From positions 1,364,001 to 1,428,000 of the forward strand of contig NC_088786.1 in NCBI RefSeq assembly GCF_949628265.1: a DNA stretch of 64,000 nucleotides, in the 5' to 3' direction. Numbering within the stretch: the first letter of the stretch is position 1; each line of letters begins with the position of its first letter. This document shows, in pieces, positions 24,648 through 34,994 of this stretch. The DNA comes from Cloeon dipterum. Lineage: Eukaryota > Arthropoda > Insecta > Ephemeroptera > Baetidae. The translations under genes and the position numbers were made by a program. The notes under the pieces are model-generated. The model saw only the letters and a list, made by a program, of their open reading frames with translations, was not told the DNA's origin and made no database searches.

Positions 24648-26634
24648 TATCCATCATAATGGTTTTAATCGTCTTTGCTGGAGAAGTTTTGCATTTCATT
24701 CTGTGGCTCTACTCCACTCAGACAAGCGAGGCTTTGACATTCTTAATGGCGGGTAAAACGAGACGCTCTCGGGATCCATCTGCTACACTGCTGTGGAAAT
24801 CCTGTCCCCATTCTGCATTATTCATGCAAAGTGGAGCTCGACATTTGACAAAAATAATGCCAAGTCGGTGTTCTCCGATTCATGCGATGTGTACGCCATT
24901 TGTCGAGCGAGTTTCCCGAGCAGCGCATAAACGATTCGAGCGACCGGTATTTGTTGCAGTTCGAGTCCATTCGAGTCACACGTAGCGGTTCATATAAAGT
25001 TGCACTAGTTGTTCGCGCTCCCCATCACAATGGCTGGCTGCTTCATGCATTATTCGGAGGCACTCGGGGCGCATTTTCCAGCAGCGCGGGGCTTAATGGC
25101 AACGTGCTCGTCAAGTAATGGGGCACGGGGCATAAATTTGAACGCGAGCAAATAAAACCAAACTTTGTCCTTAGGTATAGTTTCGCTGCATTGTCTACGA
25201 TTTCACATTTTGCTTTTGAACGAACAGGCAGGCACCTAATTCTGCATGCAGGAGCCGCATTTTGGGGGGTGTTTAGCACTCCAGTCACGCCGGGTAATTA
25301 TCGTTATCAAAAAGACATTATTGAAGCTCCTTATCTTGGGTCGAATGCATATTTTAGACGGCCAGTTAACGGTTCACCAGAGTAGTATTTTATACCGAAA
25401 ATTCAGGGAGAAGGAGATGATTAAATTCCTCTTTAAAGAGGCAATTTCCTGCTGTCAATTCAGAAACATTTATAAAAAGCAAAGTGACAGAGAAAATTCT
25501 TGCTGACTTACGCTTAAAATTGTTTTCGGCTCTTTAATCTCGAGCTTGTCTGCAGAGAAAAATGCAAAACGAATTTTCTAGAGAGTAGCGCGGAAAAAGA
25601 GAAAAATTGTGAGCGAAAAAGCGAGAAAAGATTATCAAGAGATCTCTGTTGTAATAAAAAAATCAACTTTGCCTTGCAGAAAGTTTATTAGAGTCAAATT
25701 CAACTCGTCTTTTTGAACAAAACTTGTCGTTTCATATTCATCCTTTGCTTCCGACTCACTCAGCCGTGTAGAATTGTTAAACTCGGCGTCGAGTTCGCCT
25801 GCTCGCCAAGCACTCCACCTGTTGTGAAAGAAAAAAGAATTCATTATAGACTTCTTGGGTGCGGCAGTTAGCTCGCGGGCAGTGCAAATCCATTAAAATA
25901 TGGCTGCCGACGTCAAGTTTAAGGCGCACTTCACACACAAACGTAGGAAGCTCAACAAGCGTGTTTTGAACGCAATTCCACACTAATTAGAGGCCCTTTT
26001 GTGATTTGACAAAAGGGAGTACGAGTAATGAGATCGCATTGCTCGACTTCTGCAAAGTGTCACGACCTAAAAAGTATCGACGGGATTGAGCAATGACCGG
26101 AAGTTTGTAATGGGATTAGGATGAATGATGATGCAGAAAGGTTATTAATCAAACATTACTGCGTGTTCGAAATCAACACGCAAGAAAATTACAAATCCAT
26201 CCATGCGAGAGGCAGGCGCACTGCTGCAAAATCAATTTCGGCGCAGATTTAAAATTCAGGCAGCGAACGAACACTATTTGCCATTAAATCACTACTTGGT
26301 TGACCAAATTTGACGGTCGCGCGTATGAATGTTTTAAACGTTAGTTCCAGCCCTGCGGCTTTCCGCGCCCAGCGTGACGCGCCAGAATTGATGACTTGTG
26401 TAACAAGAGCTGGAATGCGTTTCCAAATGAGACAAAAGGTCTTTAAAGGAAATTTATGGACGTCTTGGAATGGAATATTGATGAGCTCGCGAGTGTGTCG
26501 CCGCCGAGCTGACGGATTACTTCCATTTTTTGCCGCTCCTCTCTGACAAACAGTGTGAAAAATGGGCCGAGCGCAATCACAGTAGCTTCCGATCTTGCAA
26601 CACACTCGCGGCCGTCAAAGAAATTTACATCACA

Positions 26635-26650
26635 CAATTAATTATAATTG
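26635..26650. promoter_or_regulatory. CAATTAATTATAATTG site, copy 2
   Basis: Identical to 22844-22859. Both copies lie in the gene-poor region downstream of candidate exon A, and both are followed within about 10 bases by GC-rich sequence (gttccgcgcc; ccgcacgcg). Confidence 0.4.
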
Positions 26651-29600
26651 CCGCACGCGCAGCAAGATGCGAGATGCGTGACAGACGGGCAAATTGCAAT
26701 CGCCCCTCGCTCGGGGAAAACATTCGCTCTCTGCCGATTGAACCTAATTACGCGATCAAGTCACGAGCACGTAGGGTATAGAGGAGCCGGGCGGCCTTTT
26801 TTGAAAGGACCACTAATGGTAAAAAATTGCCAATCTTGCTGTAGAGTTGGTGAACAGAGCGCGGGTGCTTGCAGCACAAGAAATCGTAATTGGTGCTGTT
26901 TCGGGGAAATAACTTTTCTGATGTAGTGAACCAAAGTTTGGCTCTTTTCACGGCAACTTAGAAATATATATTCTAGAAGCTTAGACTTATATAATGAAAA
27001 TAACATTTATACAAAAAGTTAATCAAGTTTGCGATTAAATGTGTGCGAAAGAGAAATATGGGATGAAATTAACTCGTATATTAGGAATGAAAACGGTCTA
27101 AATTGGTTTTATTTGTTACAGTAATTGTTTTTGTGAGGTATACGGCCAAAATCGAACAAAATTAAGGGGTTTTAAAAATTCAAATTAGGCCAAGTTGAAA
27201 AAAATCCACGTTTTTAATTATAGTAAAAAGCAAATTTAAAAAAATAAGCCTATAGCTACTCTCCAATTTTTGATATGTTGGTCCTTCTTAGTTGTGCAAC
27301 ATTTTGAGCAAAAATACCGATATTCCAGTGTGGGATCATCTCATATGTGCAATCAAAAGTATTCGTCAAGAAAAGTTAAACGGTTTTTTATTATAGTATT
27401 AGGCATCACCTGGAACGAAGTTATTTGCTGACTCTAGAAAAATACCCCGCGGATCTGAGGGGGTGGGGGTTAGAACCTTTAATGTACTACATTCTTCAAA
27501 AAAATTTGCCAACCCCTGCCAAAGAAATATTGCTTAAAATCATTATTTAAATAGTTATTAATCACATCTAGAGAAATCGATCAGAGTTGAATCTGTGTGT
27601 GTATCACGGATTTAAGTTTCTGCTCGATTTAGAACTTTGTTGCAAAAGTAATCATTGCTCAGCGCGCAGCCAATACTCACATCTTGCTTGCGGGTCCCCT
27701 TTTAATCGCGTCCGACTGCAAAGTCAGCTTAGCTGTGGAAAAGGCCGGTCGCAATCCCGGCTAAAGGCTAAAGCCCGAGATTATCGCAACCATTTTCTGA
27801 TCCACGCAGTCGAAAAAGCTCTTTAGCGGAAGTGCGGCCGGCGCGGTTGAAAGCAGCAAATGGGCGTGAAAGGGATATTTTATATTCAAACCGAATGCAC
27901 GCCTGCATGACTGTATAAACGCTCGCGCGGTTGGCGGCGAGTATTTCGCATTGTCTCCGAATAAGTCGGTCGCATCACTGCAGCTTTCTCGCATATTTCC
28001 CGGCCCTTTTTATGTGTGTTCACCGAGCGCGCTCGGGTTTAATATAGTGGGATGAGTTTTTCCTCTCATCACGCTTGCCATGTAGGCAGTCTAATAAACA
28101 TTTTCCATCAGCGTCGTCAGCAGAATGACTGCCGAAATGAATTAAAAATTCGAATGCATACACGCGAGTGTGCTTTTCAATGGGTTTGTAGAATGTGAAA
28201 TTGCAGCAGTGGTGGGCGATGTGTGTCTGCTCTCATCGGTTTATTAAAATTTTCAAGCGCCAGTGGGGCGTAATGGAGAAGCTTACGCCGCGCCTGCAAT
28301 TTATGCACCTATTTGGTAATAAAAAAATGAGCACCATAAATTTCCATTTGCACTCGCAGCTGGAACACCATAAAAAGCAACCCCGCGACTTTAAACAAAG
28401 TCATTCTTTAGGCTACAGTTATATTTCACGAGGATTATAGAGCAATATTCCTAGGAACTTTATATATGCTAAAATTCGAGATGATTTTGAGAGGAAGCTC
28501 GTATCATTTGCATGAATTTCTTAATTGCAGAGGTAAATGAAACAGTTGACCTAGTTTAGTAGTTTACCCTGGGATATTGGTGTGCATTCATCAGGCCAAG
28601 CTGGTTTTTTCAACTATAACTTTGCAAAAAGATGTGCAAAAAAATTGAATTTGAATATTTAACAAACATGGGAGTGTACAACAGACACACATTAAAGAAC
28701 AATAGAAATGATCATTCACAATTGGATATATGAAAATAATTTTACCTGAATATAAGCGCTTTCCATCAATATATGGTGAGAAAATCCCCACTTGCAATTT
28801 CCACCCCCTTTTTCTAGGAAGAAAACGATATTTTTCAGAAAATAAATTAAAACTTAAGCATCTAAAGATCTCAAAAATCCTTTAGGGGTTGTTTATAGGG
28901 TTGAAAGAAATCTATTCTGCATGAAATAAAACGTAGATAAAGAAATGGAACAAATATATTTAAAAAAGCTGAAAACACAAGACAAATTGTACCCCAAATG
29001 CTTTAGGGGTTGATTTCGGAGGTTGTTGAGGGGCTGATGATTCCAAACCGCTGGTTCTAAGTTTTTATTTCAAGAATAATAGTAAAAACGCTACCAAAAG
29101 TATAAAAATAACAAAAATTCATAAATTTAGGGTGGTTTTTAAAAGGGACAAATTTCATCCATTTGATTTAATTTACGACATATTTGCAAGTGTTTTGACG
29201 ACACAGGAGATATGACAACAGTCGTATCGAATAATTATAATCAAATCAGGTACAATAATTCCAACTAAGATTGTTTGAAAATCACAATCAGCATAAAATT
29301 ATTTAAGAATAGAGGTTATAAAAAGAAATGAATTGACGATTGTTTCAAATTTACATCTAGTACTAGCATTTCAAATCCGTCACAGAAATTTCCTCTCATC
29401 GTTTGGAAATTTATAGCTTTCATAAAATCATAGCCAATTCCGTTTCATGGGTAAATTTTGCCGATATACCGTAAAAAACAGTTCACATGCGGCGCTATCA
29501 TGATAAACGGATTTGCGGCTATTATTGGAAATTAATTGTCATCCCGAGAATCGATAAATTGCGAAAGAGTGCGCCGCCCGCGGCGGCAAAACCAATTCGA

Positions 29601-29789
29601 GCGATTATCTGGCCGCGACTGCCTACTCCAATTACACCGTCGTCTGCGCGCGTGCAAATATTGGAGGCTGACTTTATTCCGCCTGATTGACGCTATCAGC
29701 GCGCTTGGCACAATGCGTTCTCGTCGGCGTCGCCCGCCATTGTGCGTATTAATTGATATGTATAATATGCATTTTATATAGGCACTTGC

Positions 29790-29810
29790 GGGGGTGGGTG
29801 GGGGTGGGGG
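29790..29810 (+). other. Potential G-quadruplex
   Basis: Four G runs of 5, 3, 5 and 5 separated by single T residues, a pattern expected to form a stable parallel quadruplex. It is followed by GC-rich DNA (tggccgcccgccgcc) and preceded by an AT-rich tatatgcattttatata-like stretch. Function is unknown. Confidence 0.6.
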
Positions 29811-30744
29811 TGGCCGCCCGCCGCCTTTTCCAGCACAACGCGCCTCGCTGAATTTCGATTACGTGTTGAAGCAAGCGGCAGCATAATTTCCCCTGGTGCT
29901 TTCTTATGTTTACTTTTCAAACTTTCTCAATAATTGATCAGGGCTGTTCGATGTTTGACAGCCAATTAGCGATCGGAACGTTCTGATTGATCAAATAGTG
30001 CGTTTTTGTCAGAGCAAGCAAATTAATGTTTCCGCACATACGGGTCAAAAGACCGTCTCACCATTATTATATTAATTAAATCGAATTCCATGAAAATTCG
30101 GGGCATTGTTCTTTTCACATGTAGCGCAAAAATTCAAATATCGGCAGGAAAAGAAGACAGCGCATTATGATATCGGATGGCCAACCCCATTTTCGGTGAA
30201 ATATGTGCTTGCCCCGGCGGAAAGAACGACCCAGTTTATTTGACCTTTCTTGTGGCTCGAATCACCTTCAGGGGGTGCGGCGGGATCTCTAATTAATGAA
30301 GCTGGCAGGGCATAAAAATCAAATGGCGGGTTTATCTCTCGACGCACACACACAAGGCGGCACACACCCTCGCGCCCAAGGCCATCATGCAATCTTAATT
30401 ATACACTTCAAGCCGATTGCTAATTTCATTTGAGTCACGTTCAGATTCCCTGCAAGGCGGCGACGGTGTGCTCGGTGTGTGCGTTTTAAACTCGGATGAA
30501 TTGTGTCTTGCATGTGGGCAAACTTAACTTGCTGTGCGGTTAAATACGTAGTTCAGTATGTGTGTACGCGAGCGCGCAGCTAATCTCGAGCCGGCTTATT
30601 GTTGGGCAACCGTAACTTGGGAGACAGAGATTAATCTTGAGCTACCTCACAGGTAGTGAGAGCTGCCGTTCCAATTTTCATTAGCAGTATACTGACTCGC
30701 TGAATTTAAAATATTCAGAATTCAAGTAGTATTAAAACGTATAC

Positions 30745-30830
30745 AACAACGCCTGTTTAACGTGCAACAAGTCCTTTTAACGTGCAAGAGTACTTTTAAT
30801 GAGTAAGAAGCTCTTTTTAACGTTCAACGT
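30745..30830 (+). repeat. Minisatellite, left part (about 20-bp units)
   Basis: Imperfect tandem units of the type ttttaacgtgcaagaagt. A matching block occurs at about 31672-31755 (ttgcaagaacac, aacgtcaagaagttctt), on the other side of an insertion of about 840 bases. Confidence 0.6.
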
Positions 30831-30836
30831 TTGAAC

Positions 30837-31240
30837 CAGCCCGTTGGCTCGCATTGTTAAGGCATTCTCAGGAATGTCAAAGCAATGGGAGGTATTTGAG
30901 CAGTTCGGAGATCTAATACTGGCTACCCAAAGTCATAGATGGCAAAAAGTGGTTAGTTTAGTGACTCGAAATGCTCAAATTGCTCAACGGGCTGGGAGGC
31001 GACTCGCTACTTGCTGGGTTGCACCTTTCCAGCATGGATTCACGGGACGAATGTCTAGCGTTTCAAAAAAAGTCCTCGGTGCGGAGGCAAGTGGCCCTTG
31101 AGTGGGCTGGTCCCTGTGCGGCATGGTGCGCCCATGTTATCCGTTCGCGGTGTTATTGGGACCCGGGTTTCAGCATCCGTGTTATATAGTGCAGTGCGCG
31201 CCCTTCCCGCTCCGAGAGTACAGGGATAAAAAGAGCAAAA
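30837..31240 (+). mobile_element. Retroposon-like repeat R2, copy 1
   Basis: The GC-rich stretch from cccgttggctcgcattgtta to an A-rich tail (gggataaaaagagcaaaaaa) matches 43968-44285 in its 5' half and 45225-45475 in its 3' half. Shared blocks include gctcaacgggctgg, gtcctcggtgcggaggcaag and ggtgttattgggacccgggt. All three copies have the same orientation. The A-rich 3' end suggests a SINE or LINE fragment. No pol III A/B boxes could be assigned with confidence. Confidence 0.65.
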
Positions 31241-31247
31241 AAAGAAA

Positions 31248-31653
31248 CCAGTTGTATAAACCCTTAGTATTCGAAGCTTCCAACAGACGGCACCACTGTT
31301 TAGTTTCGTACTAAATTTAATTTTAAGGTACTTCAGCTGCAATTTCAGACTCAATCTAGCTGCCGTGCATTCTTAATTAAATATGCTTTCTTTTGATGTT
31401 CAGAAAACCAAAATCGGTTCAGCCAATCGCCGTAGAATCATGAAAAACAATTTTTTTAAATATAAAATCTTTTCCAACGCTTCTACGGTTTGGTTTTCAA
31501 CCGTTCTAAAGAAAACCTATTAAGTGAAGAATGCACAGTAGCAGGATTGAGTCTGAAATCGCAGCGGAAGTGCCTTTAAATTAAATTTATTACTAAAGTA
31601 TACGGTGGCGCCATCTGTTGGAGCCTTCGAACATTGAGAGTTTATACAGCTGG
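31248..31653. mobile_element. Foldback element with CTCF-like motif
   Basis: The left terminus CCAGTTGTATAAACCC is the inverse of the right terminus ...GTTTATACAGCTGG. The arms (about 31248-31367 and 31525-31653) match over about 120 bases, including attcgaagcttccaacag / gttggagccttcgaaca and cagctgcaatttcagactc / gagtctgaaatcgcagcgg. The spacer is AT-rich. It sits immediately after the A-rich tail of R2 copy 1. Confidence 0.75.
31605..31621 (-). promoter_or_regulatory. CTCF-like motif in foldback arm
   Basis: On the minus strand this reads CCAACAGATGGCGCCAC, which fits the conserved CTCF core (AGRTGGCGC type) with one deviation from the longer consensus. The opposite arm has the diverged form CCAACAGACGGCACCAC. 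Binding is inferred. Confidence 0.4.
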
Positions 31654-31671
31654 TGTATTCCATTTTAATTT

Positions 31672-31755
31672 TCAAGAACACCCATTTTATATGCAAGAAG
31701 TTCTTTTTTAATTTGCAAGAACACTTATTTAACGTCAAGAAGTTCTTACAAGACC
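31672..31755 (+). repeat. Minisatellite, right part
   Basis: Tandem units such as caagaagttctt and ttgcaagaacac continue the pattern of 30745-30830. The two parts look like one array split by the R2 and foldback insertions. Confidence 0.55.
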
Positions 31756-31759
31756 GCCT

Positions 31760-34520
31760 ATTTTATTTTATTTTTTCTTTAAAATTTGGCTCCCATTTAA
31801 TTTCCGTTTTGGTCCTTCCTTATGTAATTAATTTGCAGCGTTGTTCTGTTAAGTTGTTGAGTCTTTTCGCTGAATTATTGTTCGCCTTAATGATCTTAAT
31901 TGTACCCTGCGGATGGGATGAACATGCACCGAAATTAGCATACATCTATCCTGTCCCCTCGAGGCGGCAGTTCGAGGGAATGATACTGACAATGAGAGCA
32001 CAGTCCCGAAACACCCTAATAAAGTCGCAGACCTTCAACTCTGGTGATTATTGCCTTGCATTTTAATAGCGATAATTACGGAAAGTAATTTTGCTGACCG
32101 TGAATAAGTCGCGGTGCTCTCACTGCCCTCGTTGTGCCCTCGTGCCAAGGGGACCTTTAGATTGCTTGCTGCCTCTTTCCCGTCCCCCCTTTCGACATTC
32201 GCAGTCGACCTTATTAATCCTCGCGTGCGAATCGAGTCAGCCCCGAGCTCCGGTTTATATTAATAATTGTTCTTCTGCCATATTAACTCGAGTGATAAAT
32301 GGATTTTCGTTTTCTAATCCCCCTTGTGCGAGATAAATCCACACATTAATTCTGTATATATATCTATTTCTGTTGCTGACGCGCAGTGAACAATTTTGCA
32401 CATAAAAGAGCAGCCATGGCGCTGGAATTAAAAGAGGCGTCAAAAGCGTCTGGCTGATTTATCGCTGAGTTAATTGCAAAAAACGGGACGCATTACAGAT
32501 GATACGTGTCATGTGAGCGCTCATTGTCAGCACAAAGTGCCTATAAATCAAGCCTCGTTAGAGAATTTGACATTCACAAAGTAGATTTATCTGTTTTAAG
32601 CATGCTTATCGTAATGTTTTGGCGTAATAAATGATTTACTGTACTTTATTTAGATCCGGAATCATAGAAATTGGAAACAAAAACATCTGGAATTTAGATG
32701 GTTCAAAATATAATTTAATTTGGAATTTAAGACACGCTTTTGATAAGTCATGCGAACCGTTGGAACGCGTTGATCAGAAAATTTGCAGTTTACAAATGAT
32801 TTTGCATGCTCTTTTCCTTTCCGTGCCTTAACGCCTTTATGGCAAAAAGAGGAAAATTGGCTTTGGCTCCACCTTTCTCTGGCGCAAGTAATCGAAAAGA
32901 AAAGTCTGAGAAAATCAGTGAAAAGGCGCGCAGGCTGCATTCAACTCAATTTCGGTGTGCGTAATTTGGTTGGCGCTGCGCCGCCTCAGCAGGTCTCAAG
33001 CAACCGGTCTCAACTTTGATAGAGTACGGGACGGGGGCGTCTGGCTTCTTGAAAAATCTCTGCCAGGCCTCGCTCTTAGCGGGCTTTGTGCGTTGGCAGA
33101 GAGAAATGCGAGAAACAAGATTTTTGCGTCATCCTCATCGCCTGCGGGTTCGCCGGGTATGCAGCATGCATGACAGCTCAGATATGCCGGTTGCCTAGGC
33201 TCGCTCGCCTGCTCCAAAGGTGGATGCTGCGGATATATATTCTCTAATGGGAATTCTTTCGCTGCTGCCAAAGACATAGATTCGATTCGGGCAACAAATA
33301 ATGAGCACCGCAAAACGAGCGAATGCTGCGGTTCAACCGTGGCCAGATTGAAATACTTGCTAACTCTCTGCGGCCAGATTGATTTCAAACACGCCGGCCA
33401 TAATGGACCAGTCGTGGTTTGCAAACGACCGTGCGCGCGCCTGAATAAACAAACAGAAATTGTTTCCTAGGAAATCAGCCGAGCGGAAAGTTTTGTTCCG
33501 CAGCATCCCGGCACAATGCAAAGTTGTGCCGCTGAATTTTATTTGAGGAGCGAGATAAGAGCCGTTAGGAGGAAGGCACAAGCTCGGGCTTCTATCGTAT
33601 ATGTATATACAGCGACGCCTTTTCTTTTCAATGAGCAGAAAGAAAGTCGGGCTCACGCGTGCACATATCCCGCCATGCATAATTCACAATGGGCGTCATG
33701 TTGTTCTGATCGACATTTAAAGAACGATGATAACGTTTTCCGAGGGAACGGTGGAGTTGAAGGAAAACACATGACAGTACAAATTGAGCCTTTGCTCGAA
33801 ATGTTTTCCTACGTGAGGGAAAAACGGCTGCCGACGGAGCACGCTTGAACAAACTCTCACGCTGATTCTTGAGCCGCGGGAGATGTTGAGATGCTGTTTC
33901 TCCGGTTGGAAGCCAACGAAAGTACAAGCTATACCTTCTTGGGGGGCAACAGCTGGCAGCTAATTAATTTTAATTAATCAAAGGCACCGATTATGTTGGC
34001 GCCTCTTCAGGATATTGCACAGCACAGGCTCCGGGGATTTTCAGAGTGCGTCAGGAAGCGTGGATTGATTTGAATCGGCTTGTTTATTCCTCTCTTCGGA
34101 AGCTTTTCAAGCGAAATAAATTGCAGCACAAGAAGGAAAATCCCGGGGTGCTCAAGAATGCTATGTTAATGAACGTATTTCGATTGCTTGGACCGACGAG
34201 TTGACTTCATGAATATTTCAGCTCGTCAAACGCACGACGATGCAGCAGGTTTGCATGAATTACCAACTAACTTTCCAGGCGAAATAGTCGGAGATTGCGC
34301 GCACATCCAAGTTTGGAACTGCCAAGCGTGTATTTTCACAAAAAGCCAGCAAAACGTGAATCATGTGTCGTCGTCAAGAGTGCTGCACATCATCTACGTG
34401 CGTGTTGTAGAGAAAAAACCATTTGTTTCTGTTTGTTTAGCTTGCCTTTTCTTTTTAAACTATCTCGCAGAGAAAGAAAAGCCGGCAGTTTTTCCGTCTT
34501 GTAAAATAATTCATCTGCGC
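31760..34520. other. Gene-poor stretch, nothing recognised
   Basis: There are no convincing exons, RNA genes or clear repeats in this 2.8-kb interval. It has mixed composition with scattered TAATTA-type sites (e.g. about 33961-33978). Confidence 0.5.
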
Positions 34521-34994
34521 CAGGGCCGGACTGGCCTACTTGATCCTACCAAAAAGTTATCCTTCCGTTAAAAACTTAACTTTTTACACTTCAACTAGGT
34601 GATATTGCACTTCAAATTGAACTGAATGTCTTGCAAGTCAAAGGCGAAATCACTCAAGATGGGCGTGGCACTTTTTGTCCCGCTTCTACGCGTGCCACCT
34701 GTGACGTCACCGACGGAACTCCCTTCAATGAGCCAAAGATGTCAAATCCTTCATTATTGGTCGGCTGGGTGTCGGAACTTGTATGAATATGGCAGCAATC
34801 AAATGCTACACTGCTCTCAACCTGCCCTGACCAGCTGAAAGGTTTAGGGGTGGTTTTGGTTACCCTCACCCCTAAGATGCTAAACTTTTTTGACTTTTCT
34901 CGGGCGAAATTAAAAAGAAACTGTCCAATTCCCTAATTCCTAGAAGCCCTCCCCCTAAAGTCTCGGTGAAAATTTTGGCGCCAGTCCGGCACTG
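34521..34994. mobile_element. hAT-like non-autonomous element (CAGNGCCGGACTGGC termini)
   Basis: It begins CAGGGCCGGACTGGC and ends GCCAGTCCGGCACTG, a 15-base terminal inverted repeat with one mismatch. CAG(G)GNCGGACTGGC termini are characteristic of hAT MITEs in many animals. The flanking octamers (atctgcgc, aaccacgc) match at 5 of 8, so the target duplication is eroded or absent. There is no transposase. An internal block (ctgaccagctgaaaggttta ...ggggtgg...accctcacccct) resembles 38310-38370. Confidence 0.7.

Larger units (their letters stand above)
21791..29700. other. Gene-poor stretch, possible regulatory DNA
   Basis: About 8 kb without a convincing exon on either strand. It contains two identical 16-base palindrome-like TAATTA sites (22844-22859 and 26635-26650), a foldback element near 23.6 kb and a perfect inverted repeat at 24616-24647. 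AT-rich and GC-moderate patches alternate, as in large regulatory introns. Short ORFs here have no recognisable product. Confidence 0.5.

Noticed and set aside
25899..25985. 28-codon ORF (starts MAADVKFKAHFTHKRRKLNK)
   Set aside because: Too short, no conserved motif, no upstream or downstream gene context. A basic short peptide of this size is expected by chance.
30844..31354. Short ORFs on both strands in the 30.8-31.3 kb repeat, with similar peptides at 45.0-45.5 kb on the minus strand
   Set aside because: Similarity of the peptides follows from the R2 DNA repeat. Frames are short, differ in extent between copies and show no protein motif.
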